This document shows positions 1 through 8,415 of a stretch of DNA of 64,000 nucleotides, piece by piece; position 1 is the first letter of the stretch, and every line of letters begins with the position of its first letter. Position numbers and translations under genes: made by a program. The stretch spans positions 243,098-307,097 of the forward strand of contig JALONN010000012.1 of the NCBI GenBank assembly GCA_025454915.1, written 5' to 3'. The notes below the pieces were generated by a model, which worked only from the letters and a program-made list of their open reading frames with translations, did not search any database and was not told the DNA's origin. Source of the DNA: Raineya sp. GTDB taxonomy: Bacteria; Bacteroidota; Bacteroidia; Cytophagales; Thermonemataceae.

Positions 1-1730
1 ATGTAACTGGGACACATCGTTCCACCTGTTACCTCTGTTTTTCGGCAGTCTCCCGAACCATTACATTTTTCAGCCAGCCTCAAAATGCCTTTTTCTTTTT
101 CAAAACTAAAAATAGTTGGAATATCTTTCGTTTTCTGCCCCGACTCATAACGCAAATCGGTATCCATAGGTAAGGTATCCACAATTTTATGTGGATTAAG
201 GATGTTTTCAGGATCAAAAATACGTTTTACCTCTCTGAAAAGCTCATAACACTCTTCACCTACCATATTCTTGATAAATTCACCTCGTACACGCCCATCT
301 CCATGTTCACCAGAAAGTGAACCTTTGTACTTCTTGACTAAATCAGCTGTTTCCTGAGCAATAGCCCTAAATATTTTTCTATCTTTTTCATCTTTCAGAT
401 TTAGAATAGGGCGTAAATGTAGCTCTCCTGTACCAGCATGGGCATAATGCACCGAATATTTATCGTATTTTTTCAGGATTTCATTGAATTCCCTGATGTA
501 TTCAGGTAAATCCTGTACATCTACGGCTGTATCTTCCACAAAACAAACAGGTTTGGCATCTCCAGCCAAATTAGAAAGTAAACCCAGCCCAGCATTGCGT
601 AAAGCCCATACTTTGGGAATATCTTCACCTTCTACCAACGGAAAATGGAAGCCTAATTGCTCTCTCTCCATTTCTGCAATCATGGCTTGGGCTTTTTGAT
701 GCACTTCTTCTAAGTTATTTCCAAAAAGCTCAACAGCCAAAATAGCTTTAGGGTCTCCCTGTACAAAAAAACGATTTTGTTGTTGTTGAATATTAGTTTT
801 GGTACATTCCAAAATATAGTGGTCAATCAGCTCTGATGCAGAAGGATTGTACTTAATAGCTACTAGGTTTGCCCTTAATGCCTCATCTACACTGTTGGTG
901 TGTACACAAACCAATGTTTTATGTGTAGGTGGCATTTCCACCAAATTTAGTTTAAGTTCTGTAATGAGCATCAGAGTGCCTTCCGAACCACAAATAAGTT
1001 TGGCGATATTGAAATCGTGAGAGCTGTTTTTATCAAAAAGCTTGGTATCCAATAGAATATCCAAGGCATAGCCAGTATTTCTGCGTGGAATAGAGGTTTT
1101 CGGAAAGTTTTCTCTGATAAGCCCCTGATTATGTGTATTGGATAAAATATTTAATAATCTTTCTGTAATGTTTCCTTGATGCAATCCATCAGCTTTAAAA
1201 ATAACTTCTTCACCATTAGCAAGTAAGCCTTTTACCTCCAAAACATGCTCTCTTGTGCTACCATACACAATAGAATTTGAACCACAAGAGTTGTTACCGA
1301 CCATTCCGCCTACCATAGCTCTTGTTTGGGTAGCTGTTTCAGGACCAAAAAACAGATTATAAGATTTTAAAAATGCATTCAAATCGTTACGAATTACGGC
1401 TGGTTGCAATCGAACCCAACGCTCTTTTTCATTGACTTCTAAAATGCTTGTAAAGTGTTTACTCACATCTACCACAATACCCGTTCCCACAACTTGCCCA
1501 GCCAAAGAAGTACCAGCTGTACGAGGAATTAACGAAGTTCGATGTGTTTTGGCAAAAGATAAAAGCTTTTTTAAATCATCTGTATTTTTTGGATAAGCCA
1601 CAGCAAGAGGCAACTGTCTATATACAGAGGCATCTGTGGCATACAAACGACGCATAGTGTCATCAAAAAAGAGTTCGCCTGCAAGGGTTTGTTGTAAATT
1701 TTCTAAATGGTTGGGGGCTATGCGAAACAT
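1..1730 (-). CDS. FAD-linked oxidase with 4Fe-4S region (D-lactate dehydrogenase type), 3' part outside window
   Basis: The frame is open from an ATG at 1728-1730 on the minus strand to the window edge, giving 576 residues of a longer protein. The N-terminal half is an FAD-binding PCMH-type domain (PRTAGTSLAGQ near residue 60, then MVGGMVGNNSCG and GSTREHV). An FAD-oxidase C-terminal domain follows (HAGTGELHLRP, then SGEHGDGRVRGEF). Near the edge CNGSGDC and MCPSY begin a 4Fe-4S ferredoxin segment. This order matches the roughly 950-residue GlcD-GlpC fusions that oxidise D-lactate or other 2-hydroxyacids at the membrane and pass electrons to quinone. The substrate cannot be decided here. The gene is divergent from the peroxiredoxin gene at 1878 across a 147-base gap. 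Confidence 0.88.
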   Translation of the reverse strand, partial: MFRIAPNHLENLQQTLAGELFFDDTMRRLYATDASVYRQLPLAVAYPKNTDDLKKLLSFAKTHRTSLIPRTAGTSLAGQVVGTGIVVDVSKHFTSILEVNEKERWVRLQPAVIRNDLNAFLKSYNLFFGPETATQTRAMVGGMVGNNSCGSNSIVYGSTREHVLEVKGLLANGEEVIFKADGLHQGNITERLLNILSNTHNQGLIRENFPKTSIPRRNTGYALDILLDTKLFDKNSSHDFNIAKLICGSEGTLMLITELKLNLVEMPPTHKTLVCVHTNSVDEALRANLVAIKYNPSASELIDHYILECTKTNIQQQQNRFFVQGDPKAILAVELFGNNLEEVHQKAQAMIAEMEREQLGFHFPLVEGEDIPKVWALRNAGLGLLSNLAGDAKPVCFVEDTAVDVQDLPEYIREFNEILKKYDKYSVHYAHAGTGELHLRPILNLKDEKDRKIFRAIAQETADLVKKYKGSLSGEHGDGRVRGEFIKNMVGEECYELFREVKRIFDPENILNPHKIVDTLPMDTDLRYESGQKTKDIPTIFSFEKEKGILRLAEKCNGSGDCRKTEVTGGTMCPSY

Positions 1731-1877
1731 AGTTGGCTCAAGGTTTATACTACAAAAGTATTGATATTTATTGGAAACAGCAATATGTATGGATGTATCA
1801 AATTTTTCTCAAAAAAATCAGAAGTTTTTTGTCAGGAAAGAAAAAAGAGTCGTCTAAACTCTCAAAAAACAATATTT

Positions 1878-2480
1878 ATGAAAAAAATAGTTTCTACTTT
1901 ATTTTCTCTGTTACTTTTTATGGGTGTTGCTACTGCTCAAATAGCAGACAAAGCCGAAAATGTTTCTCCACTTCTGATTGGTGAAAAAATACCAGAGGCT
2001 ACTCTTACCACAACCAAAGGCGAAAATGTTCAGTTGTCAAAAATTATTACAGAAAAACCATCAGTCGTTGTTTTTTATAGAGGAGGCTGGTGTCCGTTTT
2101 GCAACATGCACCTTGCTGAAATAGGTAAAATAGAAAAAGAAATTTTGGAATTAGGCTATCAAATTATAGCCATCAGCCCTGATGATTATGTGAATTTACA
2201 AGGCACATCAGAAAGTGGAAAGCTCAATTATCAGCTCTTTTCAGATGCTAAAGGAGATTTACTAAAAGCTACAGGAATTGCATTTCAGTTACCTCCCAAA
2301 TACAAAGAGTATTTACCCACCAAAACCAAAGGAAAGGTAACAGAAGTTTTGCCTGTACCCACACTGATGGTGTTAGATAAAAAAGGTACAATTCTATTTG
2401 AATACATCAATCCTGATTTCAAACAAAGAGTATCTGGTAAGTTACTTTTAGCTGTACTTAAAAATTTAGAAATTAAATAA
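1878..2480 (+). CDS. Exported peroxiredoxin-like (AhpC/TSA) protein
   Basis: A 200-residue protein with a signal peptide (MKKIVSTLFSLLLFMGVATAQ) and a thioredoxin-fold redoxin domain. C72 and C75 form a GGWCPFC motif, the place of the peroxidatic cysteine in AhpC/TSA proteins of the peroxiredoxin-like type. It should reduce peroxides or exchange disulfides outside the cytoplasm. An in-frame start exists 171 bases upstream at 1707, but that extension would bury the signal peptide and overlap the divergent gene, so 1878 is preferred. It is followed at 55 bases by a thioredoxin-like gene and then YceI and DM13 genes in the same direction, suggesting a shared envelope redox job. Enzymatic class is inferred from the motif only. 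Confidence 0.82.
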   Translation: MKKIVSTLFSLLLFMGVATAQIADKAENVSPLLIGEKIPEATLTTTKGENVQLSKIITEKPSVVVFYRGGWCPFCNMHLAEIGKIEKEILELGYQIIAISPDDYVNLQGTSESGKLNYQLFSDAKGDLLKATGIAFQLPPKYKEYLPTKTKGKVTEVLPVPTLMVLDKKGTILFEYINPDFKQRVSGKLLLAVLKNLEIK

Positions 2481-2535
2481 CAATGTTCCATCAGGAAATA
2501 ATTTAAGTTAATCTAAATAATGTATTTTGTGTTCT

Positions 2536-3012
2536 ATGAAAAATAAAAAAATTATCTACAGTTTAATGATTATTATTTCAGCAGCTCTTATTTGGTTTGG
2601 TTATAATTTATATGATCAGGATAAAGATTTGCAAGCCATTAAAATTCTTGATGAAAGTGGTATGAACTTTCATAAAGGGACATTCAGTGAGGCTCTTGAT
2701 AAAGCAAAAAACAATCATAACATAATTATGATAAATTTTTATTCTTCTTGGTGTAATGTATGTCGGAAAATGAAAAAAGATGTTTTTAGCAATCCAAAGG
2801 TAAAGGCATTCTATAATCATAACTTTCTAAATATGGCTCTGAATATAGATAAAGAACCTGGTTTGAGTCTTGCTAAAAAATTTGATGTAGATGCTTATCC
2901 TACTATACTTTTTGTAGATGAAGATAGCAAACTCATTCATAAAATAGTTGGATTTAAAGATGTAGATAGTTTTATACAATCAGGACAAAAAATCTTAGCC
3001 ATCAAAAAATAA
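2536..3012 (+). CDS. Membrane-anchored or exported thioredoxin-like protein
   Basis: A 158-residue protein with one N-terminal hydrophobic segment (IIYSLMIIISAALIWFGY) and a thioredoxin fold. The active site is SSWCNVC with C73 and C76, and the cis-proline loop is visible as DAYPTILFVD. It resembles the DsbD-gamma/thioredoxin_7 group, which carries electrons on the periplasmic side. The upstream TTG at 2527 adds only three residues; ATG 2536 is chosen because it starts the signal-like segment MKNKK. It sits between the exported peroxiredoxin-like gene and yceI with gaps of 55 and 25 bases, so co-transcription is likely. The partner it reduces is unknown; the neighbouring peroxiredoxin is an obvious candidate. 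Confidence 0.8.
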   Translation: MKNKKIIYSLMIIISAALIWFGYNLYDQDKDLQAIKILDESGMNFHKGTFSEALDKAKNNHNIIMINFYSSWCNVCRKMKKDVFSNPKVKAFYNHNFLNMALNIDKEPGLSLAKKFDVDAYPTILFVDEDSKLIHKIVGFKDVDSFIQSGQKILAIKK

Positions 3013-3037
3013 ATATTTTATTTAATCTTATAAATAT

Positions 3038-3574
3038 ATGAAAAAATACACCTTTCTTTTGATGATTTTATACTTTTTCACATTAGTGATGTATGGACAG
3101 AATAGCTTGAAAATCAAGTCTTCTACGGTTACTTTTAAAATTAAAAATGCAGGTTTTTATGTAGATGGCTACCTCAAAGGTTTTGAAGGAAAAGTAGTTT
3201 TTTCTCCAACAGCTCTCTCAGGAAGTAGTATTGAAGCATCTGTGAAAACAGAAACCATCAATACAGGAAATAAATCCAGAGACAACCATTTGCGTAAAGA
3301 TGATTATTTCAATGCAGAAAAATATCCCAAGATTTCTATGAAATCAAAACGTATAGCTAACTCTCAAAGTGGAGATTTTATTGGGTATTTCGACTTGACT
3401 ATTAGAGATGTAACCAAAGAAGTAAAAATACCTTTTACCTATAAAGAAAGCAATGGAGTAGGGATTTTTAAAGGCAATTTTACAATCAATCGCAGAGATT
3501 ATAAAGTTGGAGATAACAGCATGATATTAGGCGATATGGTGATTATAGATGTAGAAATAGAAGTTTCTCTATGA
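3038..3574 (+). CDS. YceI-family periplasmic lipid/isoprenoid-binding protein
   Basis: A 178-residue protein with a signal peptide ending near MYGQ. It shows the usual YceI landmarks: SSTVTFKIKNAG at the mature N-terminus, NTGNKSRDNHLRKDDYFNAE in the middle and GYFDLTIRDVTKEV with a late NRRDYKVG. YceI proteins form a lipocalin-like barrel that holds polyisoprenoid chains, in several cases ubiquinone-like molecules. In this cluster the idea of a quinone or lipid carrier working with exported thiol proteins is plausible but inferred. It lies 25 bases after the thioredoxin gene and 55 before the next gene. Confidence 0.88.
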   Translation: MKKYTFLLMILYFFTLVMYGQNSLKIKSSTVTFKIKNAGFYVDGYLKGFEGKVVFSPTALSGSSIEASVKTETINTGNKSRDNHLRKDDYFNAEKYPKISMKSKRIANSQSGDFIGYFDLTIRDVTKEVKIPFTYKESNGVGIFKGNFTINRRDYKVGDNSMILGDMVIIDVEIEVSL

Positions 3575-3629
3575 GAATTGAAAGTAATAAATGATGAGTT
3601 ATTTTAATCTAAAAATATAATAAATAGTT

Positions 3630-4382
3630 ATGATAAATATGAAAAAAGTAGCTTTAATGCTTTTGTGTATAGCATTTACCTATGTTCTACAAGCCCAATC
3701 TTATAAAGAAGGGCATTTATTTGGTTTTGCTACCAATATTGGTTCAGGAGAGTTTTCTACTGCTCTTTCGTGGTCACATTATCATGGAATAGGAGCTAAA
3801 AAACGTTTTAAAGTAGGCTATGGATTACGTTTGACAAACTATTTTGGTTCAAAACAAGATTATATCACAGCTCCAGCCAAATATACATCAGGTAAAGAAA
3901 GTTTTGCAGCTTTATTTTCTGAAACTATTGAAGCAAATTTAGATACTGTCAATGTAAAATCAGCTCAAATTAATGCTCTCAATGCAGGAATTTACTTGGC
4001 TTATACACCTCCCATTTTAAAAGACAAATTAGAATTGGGAGTAAATATTGATGCCATTGGTTTTAGTTTTGCGGGAAGTCAGCAGGGCTTTTTTACAGGT
4101 CAAGGCATTTATAATCAGGCAAATGTACGTGCAAAAGCAACAGCTTTTAATTTGTTACTGATTAGTGATAGTGATTTAGGTTCACTTAATTCTGAATGGT
4201 ATTTAAGATATTGGATAAAGCCTAAATGGGCTGTAAAAGTAGGTTATGGGTTTTTGTTTACAGAACTCACAACATCTGATAAAGTACAACCTATTCCCAA
4301 CACTACAGAATTTAATGATCGTTTTCGTAGAAAATCAGCTATGCTGATGCTAGGTGTTCAATTTGCTCCATTCAAACAATAA
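3630..4382 (+). CDS. Exported protein of unknown function, probably outer-membrane barrel
   Basis: A 250-residue protein with a clear signal peptide (VALMLLCIAFTYVLQAQ). The rest is rich in alternating polar and hydrophobic stretches with aromatic girdle residues, for example KRFKVGYGLRLTNYFG, WYLRYWIKPKWAVKVGYGF and a terminal MLMLGVQFAPF. This fits a small outer-membrane beta-barrel, but no named family was recognised. ATG 3630 or 3639 could be the start; both leave the signal peptide intact. It lies between yceI and a DM13 lipoprotein gene, with only 15 bases to the latter, so it probably belongs to the same envelope redox cluster. Confidence 0.65.
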   Translation: MINMKKVALMLLCIAFTYVLQAQSYKEGHLFGFATNIGSGEFSTALSWSHYHGIGAKKRFKVGYGLRLTNYFGSKQDYITAPAKYTSGKESFAALFSETIEANLDTVNVKSAQINALNAGIYLAYTPPILKDKLELGVNIDAIGFSFAGSQQGFFTGQGIYNQANVRAKATAFNLLLISDSDLGSLNSEWYLRYWIKPKWAVKVGYGFLFTELTTSDKVQPIPNTTEFNDRFRRKSAMLMLGVQFAPFKQ

Positions 4383-4397
4383 AAACTATTTAATTTT

Positions 4398-5294
4398 ATG
4401 CAAAAAATTTCTTTATTTATCCTAATGCTTTTAGTAGGAATAGGATGTTCTAAAAAAAGCGAAGATGTAGCTCCTGTGGAAATTCCTGAGCGTTTGGAAC
4501 TTAATGTTAAAAATAAAAGTATAGCCATCAACGATACAGCAAAGTTTTTGGTAAACTTCTATGATAAACTAGGTAATAAAATTAATCCTCCTTCTAATAT
4601 TGTGTGGAGTAGCTCTAAAACAGATGTGGCTACAATTAACCAGACAGGAATTGCTACAGGAAAAGGGAGTGGACAAACTACCATCAAGGCAACCTATAAT
4701 AACATAGAAGCCTCAGCCTTACTCACTGTAGTAGCTGATAACAATCAGGTGGCAACTGTAACACTTGAAACTATCAAAGAAATAAAACTAAATGAAAACG
4801 CAACCCTGCAGGCTGTTGTCAAAAATAATTTAGGACAAGTCCTTACAGGTAGAACCATTACTTGGGAAAGTGATAATACAAGTTTAGTAAATATTTCTGC
4901 TACTGGAGAAATTACAGGATCAGGATATGGCACAGCCAATATTAAAGCAACTGTAGAAGGTATTCAAAGCAATGTGTCTATGGTACAGGTTATTAGAAGT
5001 GGAAATTTTGCTAATGGCGGGACAGGTGTTGCAAAACTTAAAATAGAAAATGGCGTTTTAAAATTACAAACTAGTAGTAACTTTTCTGTATCTGGTGGAG
5101 CTCCAGACCTTAGAATTTATTTGAGTAATAGTAATAATGCTACAGGAGCTTTGGAAATAGCAACTCTTAATCAAAGAAGTGGCATGCAAACATGGAATCT
5201 ACCATCCAATGTGTCTATAACACAATACAGATATGCTCTTGTTTGGTGTAAACAATTTGGTGGGGTTTATGGCTTGGCAGATTTGGGCAATTAA
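4398..5294 (+). CDS. Lipoprotein with two Big_2-type Ig-like domains and a C-terminal DM13 domain
   Basis: A 298-residue protein beginning with a lipoprotein-like signal (LLVGIGC, loose lipobox). Two bacterial Ig-like (Big_2) repeats follow at about residues 30-112 and 113-198, each with the pattern 'TVAT or ASG-x-G-x-A/T-x-I-x-A-T'. The last hundred residues match the DM13 domain: a GxFxxGGxGxAK opening, GAPDLRIYLSN and ALVWCKQFGGVYGLADL with C284. DM13 was described as a likely electron-transfer domain with one nearly invariant cysteine in that WC position. The 15-base gap from the preceding barrel-like gene suggests an operon. A surface-displayed redox domain on an Ig stalk is the best reading; the substrate is unknown. 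Confidence 0.8.
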   Translation: MQKISLFILMLLVGIGCSKKSEDVAPVEIPERLELNVKNKSIAINDTAKFLVNFYDKLGNKINPPSNIVWSSSKTDVATINQTGIATGKGSGQTTIKATYNNIEASALLTVVADNNQVATVTLETIKEIKLNENATLQAVVKNNLGQVLTGRTITWESDNTSLVNISATGEITGSGYGTANIKATVEGIQSNVSMVQVIRSGNFANGGTGVAKLKIENGVLKLQTSSNFSVSGGAPDLRIYLSNSNNATGALEIATLNQRSGMQTWNLPSNVSITQYRYALVWCKQFGGVYGLADLGN

Positions 5295-5382
5295 GACTTA
5301 TAATAAACTTTATTTTTATAAAATTTAAAATACTCTAAACCGTTTATAAATTTAGTTCGTATATTTAGGAAAAGTTCATGAT

Positions 5383-5877
5383 ATGATTACAACAATTAAA
5401 AATACAGTACAAGAGTTAATAGATGTACTTGCTCAGTTAAATACACAAGAATATATACGCCCTGAAATATCATTAAGCAATGCGACCATAGGGCAACATA
5501 CACGCCATATCATAGAACTTTTTCAGTGTCTGATCAATGAATACAGTTTAGGAACTGTTAATTATGATAAACGTAAGAGAAATAAGGAAATAGAAAATAA
5601 TCTGAGTGTTGCAGTAACAGCATTACAAGAGATACAAAATGATATTAACCAATCCAATAAAGAAATTGTGGTTCATTATGAACTAGCAGGTGAGGAGGTA
5701 ATAATTCAGTCTAATTATTACCGAGAATTGATGTATAACTTAGAGCATTGCATTCATCATCAGGCTCTTATCAAAGTAGCTCTCCTCAATATGCCTCATA
5801 TACGAATCAATGATACTTTCGGGGTAGCTCCCTCTACCATTAAACATAGAAATTTAGAAATACAATTGGGCAGTTAA
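5383..5877 (+). CDS. DinB-superfamily protein (possible thiol transferase or metal-dependent enzyme)
   Basis: A 164-residue all-helical protein. The histidines of the DinB/YfiT metal site are visible: H39 and H42 in GQHTRH, and H122, H125, H126 in EHCIHHQ. The superfamily includes bacillithiol, mycothiol and glutathione S-transferases as well as many uncharacterised members. Because the same window encodes BshC, a bacillithiol-linked activity is conceivable, but this is inference. It starts 88 bases after the DM13 lipoprotein and converges on the peroxiredoxin gene at 5896. Its last codons and stop are part of a terminator hairpin. Confidence 0.72.
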   Translation: MITTIKNTVQELIDVLAQLNTQEYIRPEISLSNATIGQHTRHIIELFQCLINEYSLGTVNYDKRKRNKEIENNLSVAVTALQEIQNDINQSNKEIVVHYELAGEEVIIQSNYYRELMYNLEHCIHHQALIKVALLNMPHIRINDTFGVAPSTIKHRNLEIQLGS

Positions 5878-5891
5878 GCCCAATTGTATTT
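5858..5891. terminator. Bidirectional terminator with the dinB-family stop codon in its loop
   Basis: A perfect 14-bp stem (5858-5871 with 5878-5891) encloses a 6-base loop whose last three bases are the TAA of the upstream plus-strand gene. A- and T-runs flank both sides, so it can stop transcription of both this gene and the convergent peroxiredoxin gene that ends at 5896. Confidence 0.82.
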
Positions 5892-5895
5892 TAAT

Positions 5896-6459
5896 TTAAC
5901 CTACAATTTGGCTATCAGAAGCAAACTGACGAATAGTATCAATAGGCATGTGGTCATTTACGGCATTTCCATAATGTACTTTCTGAATGACACCTTTCTC
6001 ATCTATCAAAAAATCGGCTGGAATAATACTTGAGTTTTTCTTTTCATCTTCAATTTTATCAAGTCCTAACTCTTTTGCCATTTTCATTTGAGCCTGAAAA
6101 CCAGATTTAAAAATAGAACCTATGAATTTAATCATAGAGGTTTCAATATGATAAAGTTTATAGAATAACTTCTCCGAATCGCTAATAATGCTAATAGGCT
6201 GAAGTGTAGAATGAAGAGAACTCATCAAAATATGCTTTTTGGGTGTTTCAAAAACAAATACCATTTCTAAGCCTTCTTCTTTAAGCTCAGGGGCTAGTTT
6301 TTTGAGTTGATGTACACGCAAATTACAAAACGGACAAGCTACATTTCTAAAGAAAGATAATAATATTCTTTTTCCTTGATAATCAGATAAATTGAAAGAA
6401 TGCCCATAAATGTCCTGTGTTTCAAAAGCTGGAGCAGTAGAATTTTCTTGAAGTTTCAT
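5896..6459 (-). CDS. Peroxiredoxin-like AhpC/TSA protein, cytoplasmic
   Basis: A 187-residue redoxin without signal peptide. The N-terminus has NSTAPAFETQDIYGHSFNLSDYQGKRILLSFF, typical of bacterioferritin-comigratory-type peroxiredoxins, followed by NVACPFC with the two active-site cysteines at about C42 and C45. An IIPADFLIDEKGVI segment carries the expected strand before the end. It should reduce hydroperoxides or transfer disulfides. It is the third gene after an ECF sigma factor and a zinc anti-sigma factor on the same strand, with gaps of 28 and 54 bases, which suggests that it is a target and co-transcribed product of that sigma system. Confidence 0.8.
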   Translation of the reverse strand: MKLQENSTAPAFETQDIYGHSFNLSDYQGKRILLSFFRNVACPFCNLRVHQLKKLAPELKEEGLEMVFVFETPKKHILMSSLHSTLQPISIISDSEKLFYKLYHIETSMIKFIGSIFKSGFQAQMKMAKELGLDKIEDEKKNSSIIPADFLIDEKGVIQKVHYGNAVNDHMPIDTIRQFASDSQIVG

Positions 6460-6513
6460 ACAAATATTGTTTTATTTAATTCAATTAGACACTACTTGTA
6501 TACATTCCTGACA

Positions 6514-6771
6514 TCAATCTTTTAAATTTTCTAAAATTTTCTTTTTAGATTCTTCTGAAAGTTTCTGTGTTGCCTGATTACTCGAAATTTTATGTAAAAA
6601 GCTTTGAATAATTTTGCTTTGTTTTTCATAAATAGCACAAGCTTTACAAATCCAGATATGTAATTTGAGTTGTATATTTTCTACAAAAGAAATACGTTTA
6701 TTCTGTTTTTTTTCTACAAGTTCAGTTGCTTTCTTGCAAGTCAATAGTATTTTAGCTGCTAATCCTTTCAT
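6514..6771 (-). CDS. Small zinc-binding anti-sigma factor (zf-HC2/ZAS type)
   Basis: An 85-residue protein with C12 in LLTCKKATELV and an HxxxCxxC signature at H38, C42 and C45 (LHIWICKAC), the hallmark of ZAS anti-sigma factors such as RsrA. There is no membrane segment, so it would be cytosolic and could sense oxidants through its zinc thiolates. It follows the ECF sigma gene by 28 bases and precedes a peroxiredoxin gene. The combination resembles SigR-RsrA type circuits by layout, though direct redox sensing is inferred. Confidence 0.75.
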   Translation of the reverse strand: MKGLAAKILLTCKKATELVEKKQNKRISFVENIQLKLHIWICKACAIYEKQSKIIQSFLHKISSNQATQKLSEESKKKILENLKD

Positions 6772-6799
6772 AATCGTTCATTTTAGAGAGAATAAATTC

Positions 6800-7357
6800 T
6801 TACCACTTTTTCTCGATGCATTCTCTGAGTATCAATTTTGCTCTATGGGTTATCTGCCAATAATTAGACATACTAATAGCCAAATCCTGACAGATTTCTT
6901 CTGCTGTTTTTTCTAATAAATATTTCGCTGTAATGATAATTCTCCATTTTTCTGATAAAGAATTTAAACAACTTTCCAGTATTTTTAAAAATTCAGGATT
7001 ATCTAAAATATGGTCATCATCTTGCCAAGTAAATTCATGTATTGTGGGTTGCCAAGCTTCATCCTCAAAGGAATTTTCAGCTATATGAGATAGTTTTTTC
7101 TCCAAAACATCAGACTGATTTACTTTTTTTCTGTAATAATCAATAATTTTATTATTCAGAATGCTTAAAAGCCATGTTTTAGGTTTGCTATCACCTCTGA
7201 AATTCTCAAAAGCCTTAAAAGCAGACAAAAAAGTTTCTTGAACCAAGTCTTCTGCCACTTCTCTTAAAGAAGTTTTATGAAAAGCCCAGCTAAAAAGCTC
7301 ATCCGAATATTCTTTAACCCATTGTTCAAAAAGAGTATGCTTGTTTGTGTTTTCCAT
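6800..7357 (-). CDS. ECF-type RNA polymerase sigma factor
   Basis: A 185-residue sigma-70 family protein. Region 2 is visible as SWAFHKTSLREVAEDLVQETFLSAFKAFENF and the -10 binding helix region as KTWLLSILNNKIIDYYRKK. Region 4 lies near the C-terminus (LSEKWRIIITAKYLLEKTAEEICQDL, then AISMSNYWQITHRAKLILRECIEK). It heads the operon sigma, zinc anti-sigma, peroxiredoxin. The gene is divergent from a universal stress protein gene at 7459; the 101-base gap must contain both promoters and the usp gene could be in the regulon. Confidence 0.88.
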   Translation of the reverse strand: MENTNKHTLFEQWVKEYSDELFSWAFHKTSLREVAEDLVQETFLSAFKAFENFRGDSKPKTWLLSILNNKIIDYYRKKVNQSDVLEKKLSHIAENSFEDEAWQPTIHEFTWQDDDHILDNPEFLKILESCLNSLSEKWRIIITAKYLLEKTAEEICQDLAISMSNYWQITHRAKLILRECIEKKW

Positions 7358-7458
7358 AAAACCTGCTCAAAATCAGTTTTTTCTACTTATAAAAATCATA
7401 GGCTTGTTGTGCAAAAATATCTTTTTTTGGGTAAAAGAACCTACTAAATGATAAGTTT

Positions 7459-8307
7459 ATGAAAAAGATTCTTGTTCCTACTGATTTTTCTGATTTTGCA
7501 GATAAAGCTCTCCAAACGGCTGTGAGTATTGCAAAAAAAATAAAAGCCGAAATATTTTTGGTGAATGTCAATGAAATGTCTGTAGCAGCATTGCCTATTG
7601 CAGAATATTACTACTATGATAAAGAAAAAGAACAAAGTTACCTACAAATGGTCAATGAAAGTTTGGATAAAACTTTGAAAAAAATCACTTCTGATATGGA
7701 TTTAGCTGATATACCTGTCTCTACATTGGTAGAAAGTGGTTTGCTTGTAGATACCGTTGAAGAGGTGAGTAGAAGAGAAAAAGTGGATTTAATTATAATG
7801 GGAACACAAGGAGCAACAGGCACAAAAGAAATGCTGATTGGCTCAAATACTGAAAAAGTTGTACGAAATGCACCTTGCCCGGTACTTTCAGTTCCTAATA
7901 AAGTTTATGATACATTTAAAAAAATAGTATTTCCTACAACACTTCGTCCTGACCAGCTTTCGGCTTTTAAGCAACTAGCCGACTTACAAACTGTTTTTGA
8001 GGGACAAATACAATTGTTATACCTGAATAATCCTGCTCATCTTTCAGATAATGAAGCTATTATTGCTAGAAAAGATGAATTAGTAAAAGAATCTGGTTTG
8101 AAAAATGTGGATATCTTCATGGGAGAACAAAATGTATTTGATGAAGAAAATGCTATTCTGGATTTTGCAAAATCGCAACAAGCTGATTTAATAGTAATGG
8201 CAACACACCAACGCAAAGGATTGGCTCACTTGTTCTTAGGAAGTATTACTGAAGATACCATCAATCATGCTGAAGTTCCTGTTTTGGCAATACCTATCAA
8301 AAAATAA
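7459..8307 (+). CDS. Tandem universal stress protein (UspA family)
   Basis: A 282-residue protein made of two Usp domains, residues 1-147 and about 150-282. The first begins KILVPTDFSDFADKAL and ends with the ATP-loop GTQGATG...GSNTEKVVRNAPCPVLSVP. The second ends with MATHQRKGLAHLFLGSITEDTINHAEVPVLAIP, a partly changed loop. Two-domain Usp proteins of this length are common in Bacteroidota and respond to starvation or stress. It is divergent from the ECF sigma operon and followed by a terminator hairpin. Confidence 0.88.
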   Translation: MKKILVPTDFSDFADKALQTAVSIAKKIKAEIFLVNVNEMSVAALPIAEYYYYDKEKEQSYLQMVNESLDKTLKKITSDMDLADIPVSTLVESGLLVDTVEEVSRREKVDLIIMGTQGATGTKEMLIGSNTEKVVRNAPCPVLSVPNKVYDTFKKIVFPTTLRPDQLSAFKQLADLQTVFEGQIQLLYLNNPAHLSDNEAIIARKDELVKESGLKNVDIFMGEQNVFDEENAILDFAKSQQADLIVMATHQRKGLAHLFLGSITEDTINHAEVPVLAIPIKK

Positions 8308-8345
8308 TATTACGATTTCTTCATTTTTCTTACGTGTTTATATAG

Positions 8346-8376
8346 AAAAGATTTGGCATACTTGTCAAATCTTTTT
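8346..8376 (+). terminator. Rho-independent terminator after the universal stress gene
   Basis: A perfect 10-bp stem (AAAAGATTTG at 8346-8355 with its complement at 8366-8375), a 10-base loop and a short T-run. It lies 39 bases after the usp stop codon. Confidence 0.65.
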
Positions 8377-8415
8377 ACCTTTGGAATTGAACTAATTACT
8401 TGAATTCAAAGAGCT

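Noticed and set aside
1707..1877. Upstream in-frame extension of the peroxiredoxin-like gene
   Set aside because: It would place a non-signal sequence before a clear signal peptide and overlap the start of the divergent gene.
7383..7635. Minus-strand open frames over the start of the universal stress gene
   Set aside because: They are antisense to a well-supported gene and show no protein-like pattern.
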